From assembly GCA_016869595.1 (NCBI GenBank), contig VGDT01000006.1, forward strand, positions 1 through 64,000: DNA of 64,000 bases, written 5' to 3'. Made by a program: the position numbers and the translations under genes. The notes under the pieces are model-generated. The model was not told the DNA's origin. It made no database searches and saw only the letters and a list, made by a program, of their open reading frames with translations. This document shows positions 56,279 to 64,000 of the stretch, piece by piece. Source of the stretch: Alphaproteobacteria bacterium. Lineage in GTDB: Bacteria > Pseudomonadota > Alphaproteobacteria > Rhizobiales > Beijerinckiaceae. Every line of letters starts with the position of its first letter. The stretch's first letter is position 1.

Positions 56279-56504
56279 CCTCGCGTAATACAATAAGATT
56301 TTATTTAAACCTAAATATTGCAAAGAATTATTTGGGCTTGAATACAAGATGCGCTTGCCTTCCATACCCAATTCTGAAAAATTCCGACAAGGTAGGCGAA
56401 TCTCCCGCAGTGCGCCGCGGAGCGTAGAGCGCGACCTTTAGAGCCCTGTCGTTTCCGCTCCGAACCGCCCGCCGCTGTCGGGATTTGAGAACAGTAGGCT
56501 GAAG
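56279..56504. other. AT-rich gap between fabH and ihfA
   Basis: The first ~110 bases (56285-56395) are distinctly AT-rich (e.g. ATACAATAAGATTTTATTTA), the probable promoter region of ihfA. No gene or strong terminator is evident. Confidence 0.5.
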
Positions 56505-56849
56505 ATGGCCCAGGGCGACGGAATCGGTAAGCCGAACGGCGAGGCGAAAGAAAAGCGCATTGTCAGGACGCTGACCCGCTCTGATCTCGCCGAAGCGGTT
56601 CATCGGCGGGTGGGGACGCCGCGAGCCGACTCCGCGAAATATGTGGAAATGGTGCTCGAAGAGATCTTCCAGCACATCGTCGCCGGCGAAGACGTCAAGC
56701 TTTCATCTTTCGGCGCGTTCACAGTGCGCGCCAAAAAAGAGCGGATGGGGCGCAATCCGAAGACCGGCGACGGCGCTCAGATCTCTGCTCGGCTCGTCGT
56801 CGCCTTTAAGCCGTCCAACGTGCTGCGGGCAAAAATCAACGGCGGATGA
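56505..56849 (+). CDS. ihfA: Integration host factor subunit alpha
   Basis: 114 residues with an N-terminal extension of about 20 before RTLTRSDLAEAVHRRVG. The DNA-binding arm carries the IHF/HU signature GRNPKTGDGAQISARLVVAF. Bends DNA, including at sigma-54 promoters such as those of the glnK operons. The MerR-type gene that follows in many relatives is replaced by radA. Confidence 0.94.
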   Translation: MAQGDGIGKPNGEAKEKRIVRTLTRSDLAEAVHRRVGTPRADSAKYVEMVLEEIFQHIVAGEDVKLSSFGAFTVRAKKERMGRNPKTGDGAQISARLVVAFKPSNVLRAKINGG

Positions 56850-56913
56850 TCGTTTAGCGCTACAAGCGCCATCCCTGCTTGACAAGCCTCGGCGCGCCAT
56901 GCGCCAACCATGC

Positions 56914-58314
56914 ATGGCCAAAAGCCGCGCGGTCTATGTCTGTCAAAACTGCGGCGCTGTCGCTTCGCGGTGGCAGGGTCGCTGTGAGTCATGCGGCGAG
57001 TGGAACAGCCTCGTTGAAGAGTCGAACGCCGGCGCCGCTGCGGTCACGCGCCGCGCCGCCCGCGGTCGCGCCTTTGAACTTGAGGGGCTCGCTGGCGAAG
57101 GCAAGCCGGCGCCCCGGATAGCCACCGGACTCGACGAATTTGATCGTGTCACCGGCGGCGGCTTCGTTCCGGGCTCAGTGTTGCTGCTCGGCGGCGAACC
57201 CGGCATCGGCAAGTCCACTCTGCTGATCCAAGCGTGCGCGACTCTGGCGCGACGCGGCGCGCGCGTCGTCTATATCTCTGGCGAGGAGGCAGTCGCCCAG
57301 GTGCGCCTGCGCGCGGCTAGACTCAACCTCGCCGATGCGCCCGTTGAGCTTGCCGCCGCTACTCAGGTCGAGGACATTCTCGCGACCTGCGCGACAGGCG
57401 CGCATCCGGCGTTGATCGTTATCGACTCGATTCAGACCATGCATACGGACATGGCGGAGTCGGCGCCCGGAACGGTGACGCAGGTGCGCGCCAGCGCCCA
57501 GGCGCTCCTGCGCCACGCCAAGACGACGGGCTCGACGATCGTCCTCGTCGGCCATGTCACCAAGGACGGACAGGTCGCAGGCCCGCGCGTCGTCGAGCAC
57601 ATGGTCGACGCGGTCCTGTCTTTCGAGGGTGACGGCGCGCATCATTTCCGCATGCTGCGCGCCTCCAAGAATCGATTCGGCGCGACCGGCGAGATCGGCG
57701 TTTTCGAAATGACGGGACTCGGTCTTGCGGAAGTCGCCAATCCGTCCGCGCTTTTCCTTGCGGGCCGCGACGCGGGCGCGCCGGGCGCAGCCGTCGTCGC
57801 CGGCATGGAGGGGCAGCGTCCGCTGCTGATCGAAATTCAGGCGCTCGTCGCGCCCACGTCCCTCGGCACGCCGCGGCGCGCCGTCGTTGGCTTCGATCAA
57901 AACCGCCTCTCCATGATTCTCGCCGTGCTTGAGGCGCATGGCGGGCTCAAGCTTGGCATGCACGACGTCTATCTCAACGTCGCTGGCGGCTTCCGCGCCG
58001 ATGAACCCGCCGCCGACCTCGCTGCCGCCGCAGCGCTCGTATCGTCTCTCACGGGCGCTGTGCTGCCTCCCGACATGTGTTTTTTCGGCGAGATCGGACT
58101 TTCCGGCGCCGTGCGGCCCGTCATTCATCCCGGCATGCGTCTGCGCGAGGCGGGAAAACTTGGATTTCGTCACGCCGTCGTCCCGCAGTCACAACAAATT
58201 TCTGACGATGCCCGCAGCGCTGGAGTGACGATCCGTCCGTGCGGGGACGTTGGCGGCCTCGTCGCCTCTATCGCCCGCATGTCGACGCGGGAAAAAACGA
58301 TCGCGCACGGCTAA
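56914..58314 (+). CDS. radA: DNA repair protein RadA
   Basis: 466 residues from ATG 56914 (MAKSRAVYVCQNC; an ATG at 56899 is possible). Zinc finger CQNCGA...CESCGE, Walker A GGEPGIGKST, the KNRFG motif (ASKNRFGATGE) and a Lon-like C-terminal domain. Aids recombination intermediate processing and branch migration. Starts the radA-cvpA-purF cluster. Confidence 0.95.
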   Translation: MAKSRAVYVCQNCGAVASRWQGRCESCGEWNSLVEESNAGAAAVTRRAARGRAFELEGLAGEGKPAPRIATGLDEFDRVTGGGFVPGSVLLLGGEPGIGKSTLLIQACATLARRGARVVYISGEEAVAQVRLRAARLNLADAPVELAAATQVEDILATCATGAHPALIVIDSIQTMHTDMAESAPGTVTQVRASAQALLRHAKTTGSTIVLVGHVTKDGQVAGPRVVEHMVDAVLSFEGDGAHHFRMLRASKNRFGATGEIGVFEMTGLGLAEVANPSALFLAGRDAGAPGAAVVAGMEGQRPLLIEIQALVAPTSLGTPRRAVVGFDQNRLSMILAVLEAHGGLKLGMHDVYLNVAGGFRADEPAADLAAAAALVSSLTGAVLPPDMCFFGEIGLSGAVRPVIHPGMRLREAGKLGFRHAVVPQSQQISDDARSAGVTIRPCGDVGGLVASIARMSTREKTIAHG

Positions 58315-58380
58315 GGTCGCCGCTCTTTAGTGTTTCCGGCTGGCGTCAAGATGCGTTAGAAGGCTGCAAGTGCGAAAGCC

Positions 58381-58419
58381 GACCTGCCGGAATGACCTGC
58401 CGGAATGACTTGCCTGACT
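58381..58419 (+). repeat. Tandem 13-base repeats between radA and cvpA
   Basis: GACCTGCCGGAAT at 58381-58393 and 58394-58406, identical, followed by a diverged third unit GACTTGCCTGACT (58407-58419). Non-coding; two and a half copies only. Confidence 0.8.
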
Positions 58420-58533
58420 GAGGCGCAAAGTTGACACAGGTTCCGGAGAGGGTCGTGCGAGCGCCGTCGGAAGGCGGCCAACAGCCCATTCAGAAGCGTT
58501 GAGAGCTCAGGGCGAACAACCAAGAGGCCAGCG

Positions 58534-59169
58534 ATGCCGTCATATCTGGATTTGGCAGTGATTACCGTCGTTTTGGTGTCGGGGATGCTCGCTCTTTTGC
58601 GCGGCTTCACCCGGGAGGTCCTTGCAATCCTCTCCTGGGTCGCCGCGGCGGCGGCGGCATACTTCTTCTATCCGCTCGCCCTGCCCTACATCAAACCTTA
58701 CATCAGCAAGGATGAGATTGCTCTCGCGGCCGCCGTGGCCTCGGTGTTTTTCATCGCCCTGATCGCCGTTTCGCTTATCACGGTGAAGCTCTCGGACGTC
58801 ATTCTCGATTCGAAAGTCGGCGCGCTCGACCGCACGCTCGGCTTCCTATTCGGCGCCGTCCGCGGCGCGCTGCTCGCCGTCGTCGCCTTTGTTTTCTATA
58901 GCTGGCTCGTGCCTGAAACGAATCAGCCGGAATGGATCAAGGACGCGCGCGCCAAGCCCTTCCTTGTCGCCGGCGGCGAGAAGCTGCGCGAAATGCTGCC
59001 TGACGACATCGACAGCATCGTCGCCAAGATCAAGGCCAAGAAGGGCGCTCCTGTAAACGAGGAGCCTCCGGCTGACGTTGAACCCGAAAAGATCCAGCCA
59101 GCGCCGAGCGACGCAAACGTCGAGAGCCCGGCCGAGGCGCCGCCGGAGTCAGCCGACAAGCCTGAATGA
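58534..59169 (+). CDS. cvpA: CvpA family membrane protein
   Basis: 211 residues. Four hydrophobic segments (about 6-27, 33-50, 64-88, 105-127), starting MPSYLDLAVITVVLVSGMLALLRGFTRE, then an acidic, proline-rich cytoplasmic tail. Related to colicin V production protein, with links to envelope homeostasis in E. coli. Standard partner of purF. Confidence 0.9.
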   Translation: MPSYLDLAVITVVLVSGMLALLRGFTREVLAILSWVAAAAAAYFFYPLALPYIKPYISKDEIALAAAVASVFFIALIAVSLITVKLSDVILDSKVGALDRTLGFLFGAVRGALLAVVAFVFYSWLVPETNQPEWIKDARAKPFLVAGGEKLREMLPDDIDSIVAKIKAKKGAPVNEEPPADVEPEKIQPAPSDANVESPAEAPPESADKPE

Positions 59170-59268
59170 TGGTCTTGCGGATGGACCCCGCCGCTGGCAC
59201 ATATGACGGGAATGCGACGCCCGGGCGCTCCGGATTGCCGGGCGGCGGCGCGTCACGGGGGACGAAGC

Positions 59269-60765
59269 ATGACGGACGCCGCCGAGGATCTTCAGAGGTC
59301 CTCATCCCGCGAGATTGACGCGATAGACGATCTCGACGGCGACCGGCTTCGCGAATATTGCGGCGTGTTCGGCGTCTTCGATTTGCCAGACGCCGCAGCG
59401 ATCGCCGCGCTGGGCCTGCACGCGCTGCAACATCGCGGACAAGAGGCGGCCGGCATTGTCACTTTCGACGGCGGCCGTTTCCACGGCGAACGCCGTTTGG
59501 GGCTCGTCGGCGATCATTTCTCTCAGGAAAGCGCGATCGAGCGCCTGCCGGGCGCCGCCGCAATCGGCCATGTGCGCTACGCGACTACCGGCGAGACCAT
59601 GCTGCGCAACGTTCAGCCGCTGTTCGCGGAACTGAACACGGGCGGTTTCGCGGTCGCTCACAACGGCAACCTGACCAACGCGCAAACCCTGCGGCGCGAG
59701 CTGATCCGCGAAGGCGCGATCTTCCAGTCGACCTCGGACACCGAGGTCATTCTTCATCTCGTCGCACTCAGCCGCAAGCCGCTGCTCGTCGACCGATTCA
59801 TTGAAGCGCTGCGCTCGATCGAAGGCGCTTATTCGCTCGTCGCGCTCACCAACAAAAAGCTCATCGGCGCGCGCGATCCGCTCGGCATTCGTCCGCTCGT
59901 CATCGGCGAACTCAACGGAAAATATATTCTCGCGTCGGAGACTTGCGCGCTCGACATTATCGGCGCGCGCTTCGTGCGCGATGTGATGAATGGCGAGGTC
60001 GTCGTTATTTCGGAGAGCGGTCTCGTGAGCTTGCGGCCCTTCCCGCCGCAACCTATGCGCCCCTGCATCTTCGAATATATCTATTTCGCCCGTCCTGATT
60101 CCATCGTACATGGCCGTCCAGTTTATGAGGTGCGTAAATCGATGGGCGCCGAGCTCGCGCGCGAACGTCCGATCGACGCGGATGTCGTGGTGCCGGTGCC
60201 CGACTCCGGCGTGCCGGCGGCGATCGGCTATTCGCAACAGTCCGGCGTCCCATTCGAACTCGGCATCATCCGCAACCACTATGTCGGGCGCACCTTCATC
60301 GAGCCGACGCAGATCGCGCGCGATTTTGGCGTGCGCATGAAGCATAGCGCCAATCGCTGCGTCGTTGCCGGAAAGCGCGTGATCCTCATCGACGATTCAA
60401 TCGTGCGCGGCACGACCTCGGTAAAAATCGTGCAGATGATGCGCGACGCGGGCGCCACGGAAGTGCACTTTCTCATTTCGTCGCCGCCAATCACCAATCC
60501 GGATTATTACGGCATTGACACGCCGCAGAAGGAGAAGCTGCTCGCCGCGACGCATACGCTCGAGGAGATGCGGGAATATATCGGCTGCGACTCGCTGGCC
60601 TTCCTGTCGGTCGACGGCATCTATCGCGCCATGGGCTATGAGCGCCGCGATCCTGTTCGGCCGCAGTTCACTGACCACTGCTTCACCGGCGACTATCCCA
60701 CCTCGCTCACCGATCTCGTCGGCGAAAACCGCGCGCAACTTTCGCTATTGGCCGAAGCGAGCTGA
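59269..60765 (+). CDS. purF: Amidophosphoribosyltransferase
   Basis: 498 residues from ATG 59269, with a propeptide of 30 residues ending before the nucleophile C31 (REYCGVFGVF). Glutamine amidotransferase domain followed by phosphoribosyltransferase domain with RVILIDDSIVRGTTS. Commits PRPP to purine synthesis. The conserved radA-cvpA-purF order is kept; the next gene in relatives, an SDR, is separated by a toxin-antitoxin pair. Confidence 0.96.
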   Translation: MTDAAEDLQRSSSREIDAIDDLDGDRLREYCGVFGVFDLPDAAAIAALGLHALQHRGQEAAGIVTFDGGRFHGERRLGLVGDHFSQESAIERLPGAAAIGHVRYATTGETMLRNVQPLFAELNTGGFAVAHNGNLTNAQTLRRELIREGAIFQSTSDTEVILHLVALSRKPLLVDRFIEALRSIEGAYSLVALTNKKLIGARDPLGIRPLVIGELNGKYILASETCALDIIGARFVRDVMNGEVVVISESGLVSLRPFPPQPMRPCIFEYIYFARPDSIVHGRPVYEVRKSMGAELARERPIDADVVVPVPDSGVPAAIGYSQQSGVPFELGIIRNHYVGRTFIEPTQIARDFGVRMKHSANRCVVAGKRVILIDDSIVRGTTSVKIVQMMRDAGATEVHFLISSPPITNPDYYGIDTPQKEKLLAATHTLEEMREYIGCDSLAFLSVDGIYRAMGYERRDPVRPQFTDHCFTGDYPTSLTDLVGENRAQLSLLAEAS

Positions 60766-60785
60766 GAGAAGAGTCCCGGGATCTG

Positions 60786-60815
60786 TTGCCGGCGACGTTG
60801 GATCAAGGCTATATT
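60786..60815 (+). promoter_or_regulatory. Candidate promoter of the toxin-antitoxin pair
   Basis: TTGCCG (60786-60791), 18-base spacer, TATATT (60810-60815): four of six and five of six matches to sigma-70 elements, 21 bases before the antitoxin start. No clear Shine-Dalgarno precedes that ATG. Confidence 0.5.
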
Positions 60816-60835
60816 TACGGCGCTAGACCATCGTC

Positions 60836-61096
60836 ATGACGCAACTGATCATCAACAATATCGACGACAATATAACTAAAGGTCTGCAGGCGCGCGCCGC
60901 GGAGCACGGCCGCACTGTCGAAGAGGAGGCGCGCGCAATTCTCGGCGACGCGGTCAGACCCGCACCCGCCGCCGCTCTTCCCTCCGGATTAGGCACGCGA
61001 ATTACGAAGCGCTTTCAGGGAATTGGTCTCAGCGAACAAGAGGCTGCGGCCTTTGAATTGCACGGTGAGGAAATCAAGCCGGCTGAATTCGATTGA
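60836..61096 (+). CDS. fitA: FitA-like antitoxin (ribbon-helix-helix)
   Basis: 86 residues. N-terminal RHH DNA-binding segment MTQLIINNIDDNITKGLQAR followed by AAEHGRTVEEEARAIL, the FitA/VapB pattern; the C-terminal part should bind the toxin. Its stop overlaps the toxin start as TTGA. Would repress the operon as a FitAB complex. Confidence 0.86.
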   Translation: MTQLIINNIDDNITKGLQARAAEHGRTVEEEARAILGDAVRPAPAAALPSGLGTRITKRFQGIGLSEQEAAAFELHGEEIKPAEFD

Positions 61097-61521
61097 TCAT
61101 CCTTGATACAAATGTTCTTTCCGAATTGATGCGTTCCGAGCCCTCTCCGCGTGTTCGGGCATGGGTCGACCAGCAGCGATCCGAAGAGCTCTGGACGACA
61201 TCCATTTCGGCGATGGAGCTATGTCAGGGCGTCGCAAGGCTTGACGATGGTGAGCGAAAAGACCGACTTACCGCCGCGGTCTATACAATGCTGAACGAAG
61301 ACTTTGCACAGCGCATAGCGAACTTCGATCTTGAGGCGGCCTTGGCTACCGCCCTTGTTGCAGCAGAGCGCCTCAAGATCGGTCGTCCAGTTGAAATCCG
61401 AGACTCCCAAATTGCGGGAATCGCTATTTCTCGCAATGCATCGATTTCGACGCGCAATGTGCGACACTTTTCAGGTCTGCCGATCGAACTCATCAACCCC
61501 TGGGACTTCTCTGGCGGATAA
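61093..61521 (+). CDS. fitB: FitB/VapC-type PIN-domain ribonuclease toxin
   Basis: 142 residues, TTG start. PIN-domain acidic residues D5 (MIILDTNVLSEL), E42 (AMELCQG) and D104 (EIRDSQIAGI) are present. The usual Asp in the final TxNxxDF motif is His here (TRNVRHF), so full activity is not certain. Lower GC (about 55-58% in counted lines) than the flanking core genes. Only three bases separate it from the SDR start. Confidence 0.86.
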   Translation: MIILDTNVLSELMRSEPSPRVRAWVDQQRSEELWTTSISAMELCQGVARLDDGERKDRLTAAVYTMLNEDFAQRIANFDLEAALATALVAAERLKIGRPVEIRDSQIAGIAISRNASISTRNVRHFSGLPIELINPWDFSGG

Positions 61522-61524
61522 TTC

Positions 61525-62271
61525 TTGGGTCCTCTCCCCTCCCCCCGCATCGCCCTCGTCACCGGCGCGTCGCGCGGCATCGGTCGCGCCCTCGCGCTCG
61601 AACTCGCGCGCGCGGGCGCGCATGTCGTCGCCTTGGCGCGCACGCAAGGCGCGCTCGAAGAACTCGACGACGAAATCCGCGCATTGGGCGCCCAAGCGAC
61701 GCTCGTTCCTTGCGATCTTGCCGACTTCGATGCGCTCGATCGTCTCGGCGCCGCGCTCTTCGAACGCTGGGGCAAACTCGACGCCTTTGTCGGCAATGCA
61801 GGTCTACTTGGTCCTCTGTCGCCGCTCGCTCACGTCGACCCCAAGGAATGGAACCGCGTCATGGCGGTCAACGTCACGGCGAATTGGCGGCTGATCCGTT
61901 CGCTCGACCCGCTTCTGCGCGCGTCAGGCGCCGGACGCGTCGTCTTCATCACCTCAGGAGCGGCGCACCGCGCGACAATGAAGCCGTTTTGGGGCCCTTA
62001 CGCGGTCTCAAAGGCGGCGCTCGAAGCGATCGCCCGCACTTATGCGTCGGAGGTCGCAGATGACGGCGTCACCGTGATGCTGGCCAATCCGGGTCCGCTG
62101 CGCACGCGCATGCGCGCTCAGGCGATGCCGGGCGAAGATCCAATGACTCTCAAAACGCCCGAGGAATTCGCAAAAAAATGCCTCGCGCTGCTGACGCCAG
62201 AATGGCGCGAGAGCGCGAGGCTTTATGATTTTCCCACCGACCGGCTGCTGAGTTTTTCAGCGCCGGCATAG
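61525..62271 (+). CDS. Short-chain dehydrogenase/reductase
   Basis: 248 residues, TTG start in this frame with no good Shine-Dalgarno. Classical SDR: TGASRGIGRAL cofactor motif, NAG in GNAGLLG, catalytic Ser in FITSGAAHR and YxxxK in GPYAVSKAAL. Belongs with purF in related genomes. Three bases after the toxin stop, so it may now be translated by coupling to it. Confidence 0.88.
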   Translation: MGPLPSPRIALVTGASRGIGRALALELARAGAHVVALARTQGALEELDDEIRALGAQATLVPCDLADFDALDRLGAALFERWGKLDAFVGNAGLLGPLSPLAHVDPKEWNRVMAVNVTANWRLIRSLDPLLRASGAGRVVFITSGAAHRATMKPFWGPYAVSKAALEAIARTYASEVADDGVTVMLANPGPLRTRMRAQAMPGEDPMTLKTPEEFAKKCLALLTPEWRESARLYDFPTDRLLSFSAPA

Positions 62272-62303
62272 AGCGCGCGGCTCTAAAGTCACGCGTTAGA
62301 GAT

Positions 62304-62316
62304 GGCTAGCTTAGCC
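62304..62316. terminator. Hairpin between convergent SDR and DUF992 genes
   Basis: GGCTA-gct-TAGCC (62304-62316) with outer TAGA...TCTA pairing; it overlaps the DUF992 stop. Possible weak bidirectional terminator. Confidence 0.4.
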
Positions 62317-62853
62317 TCTATGCCAGTGGTGATGATGGATATGGTGGCGGCGCGGCATGGGCGGAGGCGGCGGCGGCACATAGGCGAGCGTCAAGCGCTC
62401 GACGCCAGCGGTCAAACCCACGCCGGAGCCCGCTTCCATCGTGAAGGGCTGCAGCGAGAAAGTGTTATCGGATCCGCCGACGAGGATGGCCCCGCCGCCG
62501 CCGACCACGACCTTGGCCGTTACTTCGGGGCCGACATAGTAGCCGGCGAGGGCCCCAGGTCCGATATGGTTCGTCGCCGCGACGACGCCCCAGGCAAGCT
62601 CGCCAGGACCGTTGATTGTCACATTCGCGCCAACCTTGGTGAGCGTGCCGATGTAATGAGCGGGAATCGCGCCTTCCGCATCGTCGCGATAGATGCAGTC
62701 CAACTGCTGATTTTCGACCAGAATGCTGATGCCATTGCCCAGCAGCCGACACTGCAAGGTGCCCACGCGATCGCCCGCGAACGCGCTCGCCGGCGCCAGC
62801 AGCGCCAAAAGGCAGGCGCCGCTCAGCGCGCGACCCAAACCAAACTTCAGCAT
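62311..62853 (-). CDS. DUF992 secreted protein with His-rich tail
   Basis: 180 residues, signal peptide MLKFGLGRALSGACLLALLA ending SAFA. The DUF992 body has VGTLQCRLLG, LDCIYRDDAEGAIPAHYIG and a WGVVAATNHIGPGALAG segment. The tail PPPPPPMPRRHHIHHHHWHRG is unusually rich in histidine, which may bind metals; DUF992 itself has no known function. Divergent from the EcsC-type gene. Confidence 0.85.
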   Translation of the reverse strand: MLKFGLGRALSGACLLALLAPASAFAGDRVGTLQCRLLGNGISILVENQQLDCIYRDDAEGAIPAHYIGTLTKVGANVTINGPGELAWGVVAATNHIGPGALAGYYVGPEVTAKVVVGGGGAILVGGSDNTFSLQPFTMEAGSGVGLTAGVERLTLAYVPPPPPPMPRRHHIHHHHWHRG

Positions 62854-63121
62854 TTAGACCTCCTCTAATCTGCGGCGGCAACGCCTGAAGCGGAGCCACA
62901 AACGCACGCCCTTGCAGTACAGAACAAGCGCCAAAAAGCAACAGCGCCGCTCCAGCCAGCAGCCGATTGATGTCACAATTTGTCAGAATGAACCTGTGCG
63001 CGGGCGCACTTGGCCCGCCAGTCGGCAACCCAGATTTGCCGCCCCGCCAAGCCTTCACGGCGCTTGCAAAGATCTTGGAAGAGTCCGATTTTTAAAGTCA
63101 GTCGAAAGGCCGAGGCGATCC

Positions 63122-63976
63122 GTGTCGAATTCCCATCCGCTTCCCGTTCTCCTGGACCAGGGGCTGTCGCAGTCTGACGTCGAGGCCCTTCGGTCCGCCG
63201 TCGTGGCGCTGGAAAGACAGAGTTTTGCATCGCGGCTCGCCGGACTGGCGAGCCGACAGTTCAATTTTGGCTCGCTGACTCTGCCGCCACGGCTACAAAC
63301 TGCAGTCGCCGCCGCCACGCGAAAGGCTCTCGCAGCGGCGATGAAGTTGGCGTTGGCCAGCCTTGACCCCCAGCCGGCGAAAGACTCCATAAGGATTCAC
63401 CGCCGCCTCGCGGCGCTGACGGGCGGCGTCGGCGGCGCCGTCGGTCTCGTCAGCCTTCCGCTTGAACTGCCGCTGTCGACGACGATCATGCTGCGCTCGA
63501 TCGCTGAAATCGCGCAGGCCGAGGGAGAGGACTTGCGACATCCCGGCGCGGCCCTCGCCTGCCTTGAAGTCTTCGCGCTCGGCGGCCATTCCGCGGAAGG
63601 CAATGTTTTGGAGGGCGGCTATTTGGCGTTGCGCGCCGTGCTCGCGAAATCCGTGTCAGACGCCGCGCGTTTTCTCACTGTCCGGCAGGTTTCCAACGAA
63701 GCGGCGCCTGCTCTCGCGCGTCTGATTGGCGCGATCGGGACGCGTTTTGGCGTCGTCGTATCGCAAAAAACCGCCGCGCAAGCCGTGCCTGTCATAGGCG
63801 CGATCAGCGGCGCGGCGATTAACGTCGCTTTCACCGAGCACTTCCAAAGTCTCGCGCGCGGTCATTTCGTCGTCCGCCGATTAGAACGCCTCTACAGCCC
63901 TGCCGTCGTGCACGCCGAATATGCGAGAATCGCTCGCGCTGAGGGCTATTGGAACGATCCGTCGCAGGCGGCGTGA
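63122..63976 (+). CDS. EcsC family protein
   Basis: 284 residues from GTG 63122 (preceded by AAGGCCGAGG); the upstream frame to 62912 is not conserved. EcsC domain: LTGGVGGAVGLVSLPLELPL, TTIMLRSIAEIAQAEGED, CLEVFALGG and a C-terminal GAISGAAINVAFTEHFQ. Has two hydrophobic stretches and likely associates with the membrane. In Bacillus EcsC follows an ABC transporter; no such partner here. Confidence 0.85.
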   Translation: MSNSHPLPVLLDQGLSQSDVEALRSAVVALERQSFASRLAGLASRQFNFGSLTLPPRLQTAVAAATRKALAAAMKLALASLDPQPAKDSIRIHRRLAALTGGVGGAVGLVSLPLELPLSTTIMLRSIAEIAQAEGEDLRHPGAALACLEVFALGGHSAEGNVLEGGYLALRAVLAKSVSDAARFLTVRQVSNEAAPALARLIGAIGTRFGVVVSQKTAAQAVPVIGAISGAAINVAFTEHFQSLARGHFVVRRLERLYSPAVVHAEYARIARAEGYWNDPSQAA

Positions 63977-64000
63977 GCACTCTGGCGCAGCCAATAGCGG

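Noticed and set aside
58381-58419. 13-base tandem repeats as iterons or an origin
   Set aside because: Only two exact copies, with no replication gene nearby.

Overview
The window reads as a GC-rich alphaproteobacterial chromosome segment, most likely from the order Hyphomicrobiales (Rhizobiales). Evidence: conserved local gene orders (tsaB-rimI-miaB-phoH-ybeY-corC-lnt-HTH-metK-trmB; DUF177-plsX-fabH-ihfA; radA-cvpA-purF-SDR; dksA/fliO/cckA), a single-cysteine DksA, the cell-cycle kinase CckA beside a perfect TTAA-N7-TTAA CtrA box, and DUF2865 and DUF992 proteins. Paired glnK-amtB loci and many lineage repeats would fit a methanotroph-type genome such as Methylocystis or Methylosinus, but no diagnostic methanotrophy gene is present, so the genus is a guess. 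I see no rRNA, tRNA, prophage, insertion sequence or CRISPR array.

Layout. 0-13.6 kb: LOG-family protein; a minus-strand cimA / GNAT / 44-residue membrane protein / cysS cluster holding a REPIN-like repeat; two small secreted proteins (one CreA); a DUF2865 protein; cckA, fliO-like gene, dksA; icd; trmJ. 13.6-27.6 kb: a housekeeping run for Fe-S assembly, tRNA modification (tsaB, miaB, trmB), ribosome maturation (ybeY, phoH), lipoprotein acylation (lnt), SAM synthesis (metK), then a thioredoxin-TPR protein, a Lon-N protein, Trm112-like protein and TesB. 27.6-46.4 kb: the accessory-flavoured part, with glnK1-amtB1, a DUF559 nuclease between inverted repeats, a 5'-nucleotidase, gabD, yejABEF, a MaoC / NlpC-P60 / aminopeptidase operon, glnK2-amtB2, a Tat-exported oxalate decarboxylase and a lower-GC GFA-type gene. 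46.6-64 kb: rplM-rpsI, a POT transporter with a coupled secreted protein, a DUF1289/membrane/flavodoxin trio, argC, a lytic transglycosylase, omlA/bamE, DUF177-plsX-fabH, ihfA, radA-cvpA-purF, a FitAB-type toxin-antitoxin pair wedged before the SDR gene, DUF992 and EcsC proteins.

How it works together. Nitrogen status is a theme: both glnK-amtB operons carry a -24/-12 sigma-54 promoter (TGGCACG-N4-TTG), pointing to NtrC-type control of ammonium uptake with PII gating. Cell-cycle control appears at the cckA/fliO divergent promoter (CtrA box plus GANTC sites). The most unusual material is in the repeats: hairpin elements with compensatory changes between copies, a REPIN-like doublet, and a DUF559 nuclease gene framed by inverted copies of one palindromic repeat. 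Most of the window is ordinary core genome; I did not find a clear, wholly new multi-gene system.
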